Positions 21,484 to 31,959 of a stretch of DNA of 64,000 nucleotides are shown piece after piece. The DNA comes from Metallyticus violacea (taxonomy: Eukaryota; Arthropoda; Insecta; Mantodea; Metallyticidae). The first letter of the stretch is position 1. Each line of letters begins with the position of its first letter. Under the pieces are notes generated by a model, which did no database searches, was not told where the DNA came from, and saw only the letters and a list, made by a program, of their open reading frames with translations. The DNA is taken from contig CM060831.1 of NCBI GenBank assembly GCA_030762175.1, positions 81,793,501 through 81,857,500 of the forward strand, in the 5' to 3' direction. The position numbers were made by a program, and so were the translations under genes.

Positions 21484-21808
21484 AAACTATATCCTATGAA
21501 TAAAATCATGTGATAATGTAGTACTAAATACTTGTATTGCTTCACTTACTTGTGTAATATTTGGAAGGCGCTTCATCTTTACAGAGCCATTGGATTCTCC
21601 AACCAGTGGTACCCTTGGCTGAGGATGAACACTAAGGTCTTCGAAACCGGTTCCAATTCTTACACAAGGAAGTGAAGCAATATGAGTGTTTAGTACTGCA
21701 TTATCACCTGATTTTATTCATATGACTTGGCTTTACTGTGTTAGTTCCATATATTTTTTAAAAAATAAGTTTCTGTTTTTAAAAAATGTTTTAATAAAAC
21801 TATATGCT
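21484..21808. mobile_element. Hammerhead fold-back element, second family
   Basis: AAACTATATCCT (21,484) and AAACTATATGCT (21,797) flank 301 bp. Copy 2 has the unoccupied site (AAACTATATCCTTCTTAAAA). Arms of about 62 bp start ATGAATAAAATCA and GTGATAATG and are inverted; the loop holds a plus-strand ribozyme; a tail of about 75 bp (ACTTGGCTTTACTGTG, then T/A-rich) follows the right arm. No coding capacity. Confidence 0.8.
21615..21656 (+). ncRNA. Hammerhead ribozyme, intact core
   Basis: Helix I TTGG/CCAA (4 bp), core CTGAGGA (fits CUGANGA), helix II GAACAC-TAAG-GTCTTC with one mismatch, GAAA, palindrome ACCGGT, T before the cleavage site at 21,652/21,653. One of the cleanest copies. Confidence 0.85.
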
Positions 21809-21999
21809 TCTTAAAATTTTTTCCTCCATCATTTTAGAAATAATAACCCTTTATGCTCCCAAGCAAGTCTTATTCCTGCAATTGATCACTATTGTCTTGG
21901 GATTTCTCCAATACAATTTCTTTTAAATTTATGTAAGTTTAAAGAACTTTTATCCTTAAAGCTAGCCTAAATCTTCTACTCTCTGCGTCATTTTTTTCC

Positions 22000-22800
22000 A
22001 AAATCTACTGACATTACTTTTACCCAATAGGCACATATCCCTATTCCAATTATTTCAGTTTCCCCACAATGCTAAACAACTCTCTCTTCCCAATTCTCCT
22101 CTTCTCTTTGGTACTTAAAACATTCTTTTAATTTATTGCTACTGTCTAATTTGAAACATTTTTGCCAATACTTAAAGATTCTATATACTTCCTTACTACT
22201 CTTTCTAGTTCTGCCAAACTCAACCTACATGGCAAACTTTTTGCTAACCCCAGAACTTCTGTACCAAACATTCTTTTATGACGTCAATTGTTGTCCAACC
22301 CCTTTGACACTATAAATTTCTACTCCATATTCATCTTTGACTCAGTCACTGCCTCATATAGTCTTTCTAGGCATTTCATTGGCAATGTGGAAACTTTGTG
22401 CTAACGTATTCCAGCAGCTATCATAACTAATTAACCTTTAACTGTGCACATTTGGACTGCACCTCCTCCCATTTTCCATTACATGAGTCTCCATCTCTCA
22501 TCTTTCCTCAATGATGATCATTTTTTAAATCTTTGATTTTTTACTGTTAGGTTCCATTATGCACAAAATTCAGCAATTTCATCAATAACATTTTGTAATC
22601 CTATCATGGTTATTGATTCTGTTATGAGAATGTTAGCAAAAAGAAATCCTAGTATTTCCTTCTTTCCAAAAACAGGACAGTGCCAATAATTTTTCTTGAT
22701 CAATCTAAGATAAACACATGACATAATATTGGGCTCAGTTTACATCCTTGCTTCAAACCCAAATTTTGCCTCACATACACTGTGGTTCTGTTACTTTCAC
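22000..22800 (-). pseudogene. LINE relic, RT and C-terminal domain, copy 1
   Basis: Same relic as 47,690-48,540, where it reads better. On the minus strand an RT block (PGCKLSP then FANILIT, the decayed FADD box, then GLQNVIDKI) is followed by a C-terminal LAELGR...ILKYW region. Frames are broken throughout. Confidence 0.65.
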
Positions 22801-22829
22801 AAGTGACACAAAACTTGATACCTTCATAT

Positions 22830-23330
22830 TAATTTATTAAGCCAATATCTACATGCATGAGAAATGTTATTAAAAAAATCATATACATACACACACTCAC
22901 ACATACTGGAAAATAAACTGCCTTTTCAGACAAAGTATAAATTACTCCAGATGAAAATGCTAGTAAAAAAACATCTGATGTATATAAAAATGGATTTAAT
23001 TTTATTACTTTTAATGTGTATTTTTTAGATTTTGAAGGAGTTTCTTTACATGCAAGTCTCCAAACTTCTTAAAAAAATATTTATTTTCCTTTATAAAAAC
23101 AACAAATTAAAATTATTTTTATTGAATGTCAACATAGCAGTTCGATATATTTTCGCTGCTACATTTGCATTAACTATTTTTACATGTATAAATTTTCGGT
23201 GATATTTGTGGTATTTCGGATTTCCAAAATTAAACCTGGATTTTTAAAGGGAAATATCGAAACAAAAGGAGGAAAGAGTGGGAATTACTATAATGTAGGG
23301 GACTTTTAAAAGGGTTTTTATTCTTTTGTT
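22830..23330. other. Non-coding AT-rich stretch shared with copy 2
   Basis: Aligns with 48,830-49,208. No frame or structure. It contains a short CA-rich tract (ACACACTCACACATAC). Confidence 0.5.
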
Positions 23331-23583
23331 TTATTTATTTATGGAAGCTCTTTAACATGAAGTCAGTGTCCCATTCAATTCAGGGCATTAAAAGGCTGAC
23401 AAATTTTACTCAGAGGCCATAAATGTACGATTCGGGAACCACGGTTTTATATCCCTACCGAAGGAAGCCATACTTAGGATTTTTACTCCTGCAAAAATAC
23501 ATTTATTCTGGCTGGGTTTGAACCTGCGATCTTGGGTTTAGAAAAACAAGTATGATTACCACTTAACCACCAGGACCGATTTT
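23331..23583 (-). repeat. SINE-A, pre-duplication insertion
   Basis: Same site as 49,209-49,496 in copy 2, with the same flanks (AAACAAAAGG, GGGACTTTTAAA). Part of the body is deleted. Box B GGTTCAAACCC-like is readable. Confidence 0.85.
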
Positions 23584-23686
23584 AAAGGAGTTATAAGGGG
23601 ATCAAAATCGAATGTATTATTACTTTTTTTAACACTTATCACATTAAAGTAGGTTTACTTAACTGCATTTGACAATTCAAAATGTT

Positions 23687-24007
23687 TGATGAGATTTTTT
23701 TTTGATTAGGTTTATTTACGGACGCTCTTTAACATCTCAGGTCATCAGCATCCCGTTTAATTCAGAGTGTGAAACGCCTGACAAATTTTGATCAGAGGCC
23801 TGTTTTTTCAGGATTGAGGGTCTTTTTTGTGCTGTAAATGTACAACACGGGACCCACGGCTTTATTTCCCTTCCAAAGGGAGCCATACTTAGGATTTTTA
23901 CGCCCAAAAAAAATCCATTGATCCTAGTTAGGTTCAAACCAGCAACCTTGGTTTAGGAGGGAAGTATGGTTATTACTACACCACCAGTACCAACTGATGA
24001 TGAGATT
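23687..24007 (-). mobile_element. SINE-A with 10-bp target duplication
   Basis: TGATGAGATT occurs at 23,687-23,696 and 23,998-24,007. Copy 2 is empty at this point (GTTGATGACAAGATTG, near 49,600). The head is at the right, with a worn box B. Confidence 0.9.
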
Positions 24008-24067
24008 GTCTAATCGATATAAAAAGATATTTATATAAACAAAACGGCTATCCAAATTTTTAGATAA

Positions 24068-24281
24068 GAGCTTAATATACATAAACTACAAGTTTATCAC
24101 ACCGCCACCAGAGCAGAATATACATTCCCACAGCTCAACGAATAATCCGACAGTTGAACTTTAGCCTGGTTGAAGATGGGAACTGTTCTCGAAACCGGTT
24201 CCATACATTTATGAAAAGTAAGTGAAGCTTTAAGAGTGTGTAGTTCAACTGAATCATACAATGATATCAGGAGCTTAATAT
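24068..24281 (+). mobile_element. 5'-truncated PLE end, 192 bp, 11-bp target duplication
   Basis: GAGCTTAATAT at 24,068-24,078 and 24,271-24,281, with the empty site in copy 2 at about 49,676 (GAGCTTAATATGG). The insert holds only the last codons of a PLE protein (KFITPP), a hammerhead and the terminal AAGTGAAGC...GATATCA sequence. Confidence 0.9.
24167..24203 (+). ncRNA. Hammerhead ribozyme motif, one core change
   Basis: Helix I TGG/CCA, core TTGAAGA (C3 changed to T), helix II GAAC/GTTC, GAAA, palindrome ACCGGT, T. Otherwise complete. Confidence 0.75.
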
Positions 24282-24469
24282 GTTTTTCTGCAAACCACTC
24301 AAGAAGGTTGGCTGCAAACTGCTTCAACCATGCTGCATTGCCTTCCCTTGACAAATTTTCCTCATCTTTGCATGATGACTTTAGCTATCATTGTAACTTA
24401 AGCACTGCATATAGTTCAGTCTCTTAATCAGGTTTCTTCAGCAAAGTCTAAGGCTATTAACTAAATTGT

Positions 24470-25800
24470 TTATTGGAACATTGCACAGTGAAGCTAATCA
24501 TATTTATTTACAAAATAAAACCATTTCATTCACAAAAAGATATGTCATCTTTCTTGGACATAAAAGGAATGAAACGTCAAGAAAACCTGGAATTTAGAAT
24601 ATACAGAAAGAATACACCTGCAGACAAACACATCAAAGCTGACCATTTTAACCCCACAATGTACAAAGATGCAGTTATCAACAACTTAATACATTGGCTA
24701 GTTCACCTCAAAATTAGCAAAGAAGAGTACCTTAAAGAATACAAAAAAAATCAAAACAACAGCGGTTAAAAATGGTGTAACAAAGAATTAATAGACAAAA
24801 AAGTACAGATTATCAAAAGGTAAAAAATTACTAAAGAAATCAAAACACTTTAAAAAAAAAAAAATCCAATTTTTACTTTATTTTATTTTTATTCTATTTT
24901 ATTTTATTAAAATCTAAAGATTTTAATATAAGGTTAGCCCCTGTAAACACATTTAATGTTAAAAATCAACCTACAGACAATGTTAATGACAGCATTCCAC
25001 AGGGTAAAAAAGCAGGAATTTACAATTTAATTGTGCAGAATGTGAAAAAATATACATTAGAAAAACAAAGAGAAACATAGGCACATGGTTATAAGAACAT
25101 TTCAGGAACATAAAATACAAGCAGTTGAAGAAATCAGCGGTAGCATTTCATTTCTGGGCTGAAAACCATGACATAATGAGTAAAGCAAAATTATTGAAAT
25201 CAGTTCAAAGGACCTACAGAATTAGCAATTTGGAAAAAAAATTATATATACAAATATAGTTTAATAAACCTAAACTCAGGTATTCATTTTTACACTAAAC
25301 TCCACTCACTTACAAAAAAGTAAGATGCATTTTGGGAGAATCTCTCCCGTGAGTGGAGTTTAATGTAAAAATGAATACCTAAGTTTTGGTTATATTGCCA
25401 CTCCATTGTCAACAGCTTCATAAGTACAATATTTATAAAATGGAGTACAATAAAGTACAATATTTACTCCATTTTATTGAATTTTAGTGGTGTATATGTT
25501 ACAATCTTGACTCAATTTTTTAAAATGTTAATATTTGACATCATTGTTATAAAAGTTCACTATATTTTACACAATATTTATAGTTTAATGAACTTTCAAC
25601 ACTTCCGGGGAGAAAACATCAACCGCAAGTTCATCATACCTCCTCCAGAGCAGAATACACATTCCCACAGCGGTTAATTTCCAACAGTAAATTTTTTAGC
25701 TGACAATGCAAACGAAGGTTTATAAAACTGGTTCTATATTTATAGACGAGGAAGTGGAGCAATAACAGTGTTAGTTCGACTCAATTACACAATGATCTTA
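24470..25800 (+). pseudogene. PLE relic, thumb and GIY-YIG, copy 1
   Basis: Opens with the terminal sequence TTGCACAGTGAAGC, then a thumb region (DIKGMKRQENLEFRIYRKNT, NNLIHWLVHLKISKEEY), then a broken nuclease (AGIYN, CAECEK, YIRKTKRNI) and a TIS-like end. The GIY motif is intact; YIG reads YIR. A hammerhead element is nested at 25,266-25,578. A worn ribozyme (CTGACAA core) and terminal arm end it near 25,790. Homologous to 49,855-50,830. Confidence 0.75.
25255..25589. mobile_element. Hammerhead fold-back element nested in PLE, 11-bp target duplication
   Basis: TATAGTTTAAT at 25,255-25,265 and 25,579-25,589 interrupts the PLE's last codons. Arms 25,267-25,310 and 25,349-25,391 are inverted (ACCTAAACTCAGG / CCTAAGTTTTGGT). 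The loop retains only helix II (GGGAG...CTCCC) of the ribozyme. The long tail starts CCATTGTCAACAGCTTC. Copy 2 lacks it. Confidence 0.85.
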
Positions 25801-25819
25801 ATCTACGGTTATTATTTAC

Positions 25820-26290
25820 TTTAGAGCTGCCTATTACAACAAACAATTAGATTCTACTAATTTTGCGTGACAATGCAAAGCCACATATAGATCATACGCC
25901 AGGGTCAATTAAGGAAAATTCACTGGGCACCCTTAGAACATCCTCCTTACACTCTCCATTTATCTCCTTGTTATTTCCACATGTTTAAGTCATTGAAGGA
26001 GATATTTGGAGGGAAAAGGTTTGGTGATGACACAAAGTTTGACCGCTTAGTATGCAATTGATTGTTGTTCTGCCCATTTTCTTCGATGGATTTACCCATC
26101 CAGTGGAGAAAATCCATTTCTGCTATAGGAAAGCAGTACAATTCATTTTTAATGGTATATGGTAAGAATAAATTTATTTTTTTAAAATCTGGTTTATATT
26201 TGAATAACCATTGTAGGTATTATGATGCAAGAGGCCAAAGAAGCGAAATGTTAAATTTGCTCTACTTTGAGTTATCTCACTGGTGATCTG
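25820..26290 (+). pseudogene. Mariner transposase relic, second half, copy 1
   Basis: AAYYNKQ then LRDNAKPH (25,862-25,885), which contains the second catalytic Asp of the mariner DDD triad, then scattered C-terminal pieces (FFDGFTHPVEKIHF / WRKSIS, NNHCRYY). Several frameshifts. The first half of the gene is missing here; copy 2 keeps some of it (52,502 on). Confidence 0.7.
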
Positions 26291-26930
26291 AAACCAGCAG
26301 TAAAGAAACTTCACCTGCACTTAACTGAAAAAGAATATTATTCATTTATTTGTACTGACATGATCTTAGCTGTAGATATGATATTTGAAGAAATTAGTCA
26401 CACTTTACTTTTCTTCCTAGGCTCATTCTTTCTTGTCCTGTGACATGGTTTTTGTGTCTTCACTGTACATATAAAACTTTGTGACAGAATATAAACTTTG
26501 TACATACTTCAAATTACAATATTGTTAATGCTAAAAAAAATTTTATAAGTAAAAATGACAGAAAACATTTCCATTTATGTGTACAAAAAAAAAAAAAAAA
26601 AAAAAAAGCTGTTTCGCAATCAACATAGGCACTCTTTGTGGCTGGATTTTGCTGCTTGCAAGAAAGAGTCATTCTCAAGAAAAACGCACTGTCATAAGGT
26701 ACCAATGGCAAACCTCTCTCCCCTCCCCCTTTCAGCAACGAAAGTCAGCAAGCAGACTTCCAAGATACAAGGAAGATTGAAAGTTAATTTGACAAGTTTT
26801 ATATGCAGCATTAGAACATGTTTCAAGGACAAATTGTTCCCATTAATAATGTTGACAGACATTTCCCCCCAGGAAATGCTTATACTTTGTTTAATTCCTA
26901 AGTATATAAAATCATTTACAACTTGTATTT
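26291..26930. other. No gene seen; A-run at 26,585-26,608
   Basis: Unique to copy 1. Frames across the A-run are artefacts. Nothing recognised. Confidence 0.5.
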
Positions 26931-27031
26931 CCCTAAATATTGTACTTACGAAGCTGTTGACAATGTTCTGGTAATACATCCTAAACTTAGGTAATTACTT
27001 TTTACACTGAACTCCATTTACTTACATAAAA

Positions 27032-27145
27032 TGAACCTCAACCCTGAAAGAAGAGGCCACTGGGCAAAATTTGTTTGCTGTTTCATGCCCTGAATTGAAT
27101 GGGATGCTGATGACCTGTGATGTTAAAGAGCATAAAAAAAAAAAA
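27032..27145 (+). repeat. SINE-A, 5'-truncated, with long A tail
   Basis: Only the last third (AACCTCAACCCTGAAAGAAG ... GATGTTAAAGAGC) plus an A24-type tail and CA repeats, inserted between the arm and the ribozyme of the PLE pair. Confidence 0.85.
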
Positions 27146-27765
27146 AAAAAAAAAAAAACCACACACACACACACATAAAATAAGTCGCATTTCCGGATAA
27201 TCTCTAAAATCTTCAGTTGCTCACTGAATCGCCGGCTAAACACCTGGAAGTTCCTGTGTTGGCATCTGTTGGATGAAGTAGGAAATGGCTCAGTTCATCT
27301 ATAGGAGGAAACTGGAAGTTCATTAGGTTTTCTTTATTTTTTAATATGAAAATTTTTTCCCAAGTAGATAACACCATTGGATTGTGAAGATGTATCAGCA
27401 GTTCAAATTTCCATTTTATTTCACGGTTTTTGGTGCAAAAGTGAGTTGCTACTGCTGATTTATCCACCTGCTTAAGCTGAATATTCCTAAAGTGTTCTTT
27501 CTTTTGAATTTCTATATTTCTCTTTGTTTTGCCTATGTAGCTATGTTTACAACCTGCGCATTTTATTACACATTATACATCTTCACAACAGAATGGAGTT
27601 TTCCACTTGGGAAAAAATGTTCATATTAAAAAAAAAAAGAAAACCCAATGAACTTCAAGTTTCCTCCTATAGATGAACTCGGTCATTTCCTACTGCAGCC
27701 AACAGATGCCAACACAGAAACTTCCAGGTGTCTAGCCATCGTTTCCAGTAACCGCGATTCATGAG

Positions 27766-27806
27766 CAACTGAAGATGGGAGACATTCTCCCGAAATGCAT
27801 CTTATT
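27766..27806 (+). ncRNA. Hammerhead ribozyme, intact core
   Basis: AA, CTGAAGA, helix II GGGAG-ACATT-CTCCC, GAAA, palindrome ATGCAT, C at the cleavage position, TT. Helix I is short. Confidence 0.75.
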
Positions 27807-27870
27807 TTATGCAAGTAAATGGAGTTCAATGTACAAAGTGAATACCTAAGTTCAGGATATTATATTTCTC

Positions 27871-28761
27871 CATTTGCCATAAAATACATTTCCATTTTGT
27901 CATTTTTTACCTTCTTTAAACACCATGACCTTATATTCCAATAAAATGTATTAAATAAGTTAACAGTAACTAATATTAGGATATGTTTTGGAGTAAAATG
28001 GTTCCCATCATAAGCTGTTGATATACACCAGGAATCTTGTCAAGATTTCTTCTATTAATATAATTTTTCTGGTTCTGCTTACTCAATCAATTGAAATACT
28101 GGTGATTGAAAATTTTTTCTCTAATTTGGTAACTACAAGTTTTGGATACGATACCAAAGGGAATGTATCGCACAATTTTCTCCATTAATATTTGATTTGT
28201 GTGATTTCTTAGCAGTGGTAAATACATAGTGTGTTCTAACGGAAATCTCATATTATGTACACCACAATACACAAATCCTAACAAAAAGTTCATACAGAGC
28301 ACAAGCTGCACTTAACCTGTTGCTTTAATGAAGTCGCTAAATAACTCATTTACAGCAGTTGCAACTATTCTACTGCACAACAAAGGTGAACAGTTTCATG
28401 CACATGGTATGCAGGTTTGATTAATCCTTGGAATGAAGACAGTGTATAAAGCAGTAGTAAACAAAGCCAAAACTAATTCAACAGCACAGAAAATAATATT
28501 ATATAACTATTGTAATCATTAGAATGAAATGATAGCTGGAATTCTGGAAAAAAGATGGAAGCAACTGAAAGCAGAAAGGTTTATCTAGCACTTATTTTAC
28601 AATAAATTTTGCTGATAAAATTTCGACATACCTAAGCAAGACATATCAGATTTATTGTCAGCATATGTTAAAAACCTATATCTTTTTTATTGCTATAAAT
28701 ATACAAAGGACACTTTCTATGAATGATATTATACCTTTAAAATTATATGTTTGCCGCTTAT
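27871..28761. other. Intronic sequence of zinc-finger gene, copy 1
   Basis: Aligns with 53,690-53,950 and 55,430-56,087 of copy 2. No exon-like frame. Confidence 0.5.
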
Positions 28762-28919
28762 CTTTAACTCAGGATCATGAACAGCGTCATAAGAATTTTC
28801 CCCACAAGCTTCTGGTTGTTTCAACTGAAGTGAATATGCATCTGTGTCCTCCGGTTCCTCTTTTATATTTTGATTGACATTCATTTTCCTAGCAACTTTT
28901 TAATTATGAACGCCTAGTA
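28762..28919 (-). CDS. Zinc-finger gene, N-terminal coding exon, copy 1 (donor mutated)
   Basis: Acceptor TTTTCTTCTTTTGCAG precedes 28,919. ATG at 28,884 opens MNVNQNIKEEPEDTDAYSLQ, 41 codons to ...DPELK. This is an acidic IKEEPED-type leader as often precedes arthropod finger arrays. The next bases are ATAAGC where copy 2 has GTAAGC, so the GT donor is lost. About 50 bp present in copy 2 is deleted, and its upstream ATG is changed to GCG. Unless another donor is used, this gene copy is broken. The finger exon lies more than 21 kb downstream at 6,731-7,529. Confidence 0.65.
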
Positions 28920-29585
28920 CTGCAAAAGAAGAAAATATAGCATTGTTTGTAATGAAAGTCTAAAATAGAATTATAAAGTTAAGCATAAGTAATGAAGATG
29001 TTGGGCTGATTATAGGAAATGTCCCTTTTAAAAAAGTTCCAGTTGTCACACTAATTTCAAATTAGTGAAGTACATGGCTATTTTGTTTGAATTAAAGCAA
29101 ATGTATGAGGCATTTCTTTCAGTATTTGAGCATGAATGAATTTGAATTTGTTTTACAAACAACATAAGATGTACATCTTTTTTTTTATTTCTCCTGCGCA
29201 TTTTTGTCGCTAATTTCATAACTTCCATACATCACTTAAGAAATTATGCATTTTCAATACGTATTCTTTTAATTTTATTAATTTAACTAATTCATGAATT
29301 TTTGTCTTTGGCTCACCAGCAGTTTCCTACTGAAATATCGACAAGACTTAGGTTCTGGTATTTATTAAAATTGAAATTAATTACAAATATACCCCTACAG
29401 ACTACATATACATACAAAAAATTTATAACAAAATTAACTTCAAAGCCAATTAAAACATAAATACGAATAGTGCCTTTGGCAAATTCACAAGGCACTAGAT
29501 CCAACAAATTTAATAACCCATATATTTAGAAAATTATAACTCACTATACTTCATCAATCTATGTTGCTCTATTTCCTAGGGCCAG
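28920..29585. other. Intron, nothing recognised
   Basis: Aligns with 56,295-57,030 in copy 2. AT-rich, without exon-like frames. Confidence 0.5.
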
Positions 29586-29589
29586 ATAT

Positions 29590-30830
29590 ACCTAAACACT
29601 GTAGATAACGAGTTATCAGGCCGTTCCTACTATTTAAATCTAACCCCTAAACTATACACTTTCTTTATTGTCTTACCTATTAATTTAGCTCTCACTTTAC
29701 CTAAATAAATGCCAATTTCCAGCATGTCTATATTGATTTAACATCAACATCTTTATCGCTGTAATTTCTTTTGGTAGGTTGGATCATCTCTGTATTCCCA
29801 GCTTATCCATAAGACACTTAATTCCCTATTTCTAATAATATATGCAAATTATTGTCTTTCTGGTTACAGAACGAACATTTATCCAGCTTTCTCCTTACTC
29901 TTAAACCCTTCAATTTCACAATCCCTGTTCTCGCCTTTGCAAAGTGTTCTCTTGTTACTTCATCATATATTTCAACATAATTTTTCCTAGAGATGATAAT
30001 TCGAACTTGTACAGTCAAGCCATTCATATAATTGAAATCATAGTACGATTGAGTGGAACTAATCAGTCTTATTGCTACTCTTACTTGTCTATAAATGTAG
30101 AACCAGTTTCAAGAACCTACATTCGCAATGTCAGCTAGCCAGTGGAGTAATAAGAGTGTTTAATTCGACTCAATCATACTATGATGTCAATTATATCATT
30201 TTCCCTGTTCCAAACTCCTTTCATTTCGATGTATGAACTATGTGATAATTTGAAATCAAAACTAGCAGATATATTCAGCCATTCAATGTCTTCCATTCTT
30301 AACCTAATTCTTTCCAGAAACTACTGCCTAATATTCCCCTACATCTCCACATGTCCCAAAAACCAATTTTTTCTACACTTTCCTTTACCTTGTTAAGCCA
30401 AGTAGCATCTTGATTAAACCTTTGCTGGCCTACCAAACACTGATATAAAACATTATGTTCATTTGAATTTCTAATTCTAAACCAGTATTTCAATACTCTC
30501 TCCATAGTTTTCCCCTTTCTATTATTTCTCCTAGTTCTACATGAGCAACACCATTTGGTGATGTACTTGGTAAGCCCAGTATTTGTTTGCAGAAATTTCT
30601 GTGTATCAAATTCACATTAGACCTCCAAACCTAAATCTCTACTGCTTAGAGCATTTTAGCCTCCACCACTGCCCTATATACCTCTCCAATCAATTTACTT
30701 GCATCCCTGGTATTTTATCCAAACATACCCTAGAAAGTTTCCATTTAGAATATCATTTCCTTTCATCACTCCATCAACCCCTTACTACCTAATCTTACTC
30801 CTAAGTAATCAAATTTTTTAATCAACGGAA
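29590..30830 (-). pseudogene. LINE C-terminal domain relic, copy 1
   Basis: Minus-strand order: KKFDYLGVRLGSKGL (about 30,820), SRDLGLEV, FLQTNTGL, then MERVLKYWFRIRNSNEHNVL...KVKESVEKIGF (30,505-30,299) and REHFAKARTGIVKLKGLRVRRK-CSFC (about 29,950-29,830). This is the domain after the RT in several LINE clades, ending in a Cys-rich motif. A hammerhead element (29,990-30,190) sits inside. Homologue at 57,030-58,270. Confidence 0.65.
29990..30190. mobile_element. Hammerhead fold-back element, old, copy 1
   Basis: Tail (GAACTTGTACAGTCAAGCC), arm with CTTACTTGTCTATAAATGTAG, loop, inverse arm (AATAAGAGTGTTTAATTCGACTC). The minus-strand ribozyme core is worn (CTGACAT), but GAAACTGGTTC remains. 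Also present at 57,440-57,645, so it predates the duplication. Confidence 0.7.
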
Positions 30831-30847
30831 TTTCTCTTAGTTGTCAA

Positions 30848-31870
30848 CACCATTTCTCATAATTGAAATCATTTTATGATTGAGTTGAACTAAACACTCT
30901 TATTCCTCCACTTGTCTATAAATGTAGAGTCAGTTTGACGATCCTTGTCCGCAACGTCAACTACTGGATACTTAGTCATGCTATGGGAAGGTATATTCTA
31001 CTCTGGTGGACGTGTGATGAACTTACAAGTTTTTGTTTTCAACCCCTGAAGTGTCGAAGTTCATTAAACTGTATTTGTATATGTAATTTTTTTCCCATGT
31101 TGCTAATTCTGTAGGCACTTGTATTGATTTTAATTATTTTGCTTTATTTCAATATGTCGTTTTCTGTCCAGAAATGAGATGTTACTGCTGATTTTTCCAT
31201 TTGCTTATATTTTATGTTCCTGAAGTGTACTTTTAAGCATGTGCCTACGTTTCTCTTTGTTCTCATATTCTGCACAACTTATTTTGTAAATTCCTGCTTT
31301 TATATCCTGTGAAATACTGTCATTAGCATTGTCATTGACATTTAATCTGTTTCAGGGTGCTAACCTGATATTAAAATCTTTAAGAATATTCTGAAAGTTT
31401 TTCGCAGCCCATGGATATGCAAATTTTTTAAACATTACCCTATCTTTTCTTGCTGAAAGTGTTGTGGTTTCTTTAATAAGTTTTTACATCTTGAATTTTT
31501 GTACTTTTTAGTGTACTAGTTCTCTCTTAAAACCATATTTAACAGCTGTGCTTTTTATTGGTTTTTATGTTCTTCTTTGCTAATTTGTAGGTTAATTAGG
31601 GGGTATGTTAAACTGTAGCTAACTGCATGTTTGTGTGTCTTGGGGTTAAAATTGTCAACTTTGATGAGCTTATATGTATGCGTATTCCTTCTATATATTC
31701 TAAATTCCAGGTATCCTTGGCGTTTCATAATTTAGATGTCCAGGAATGCCAACATGTTATATGTTTCTATTTCGTATATGAACAGTATGTTCATATCCTG
31801 TATATCCAAAAGTTTTATGGCATCATCAATCAATCTAAACTCTTATGTCTTGTGTTTAACTCTTGTATTT
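30848..31870 (-). pseudogene. PLE relic, 3' part, copy 1
   Basis: Terminal arm (GAGTTGAACTAAACACTC, CCACTTGTCTATAAATGTAG), worn ribozyme, then minus-strand nuclease pieces (HFWTENDI; FRNIKYKQMEKSAVTSHF; KINK-C-EYENKEKR) and thumb (LTYPLINLQISKEE). No continuous frame. Homologous to 58,300-59,270. Confidence 0.65.
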
Positions 31871-31959
31871 ATACTTCTCTTTTTTCTTCTAAGTTGTTGT
31901 TTAGGAATAACTTACATCATGCACAGACAGTTTACATTGGCCTTGTGAATGTGTTCATG

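Larger units (their letters stand above)
26934..27870. mobile_element. Head-to-head PLE pair, 5' truncated, with nested SINE
   Basis: Left half (26,934-27,570, minus): tail GTACTTACGAAGCTGTTGAC, arm, ribozyme relic near 27,190-27,222, then nuclease codons (LMNFQFPPIDELSHFLLHP; STWEKIFILKNKENL). Right half (27,590-27,866, plus) repeats the same codons inverted, then an intact ribozyme. Same family as 10,747-12,508. A possible short duplication TATTTCYC is too weak to rely on. Confidence 0.75.

Noticed and set aside
25340..25350. Functional hammerhead in the nested element
   Set aside because: Only helix II remains; CTGANGA is missing.
26934..27870. Target duplication TATTTCYC around the PLE pair
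   Set aside because: Only about eight bases with a mismatch in AT-rich DNA; too weak to claim.
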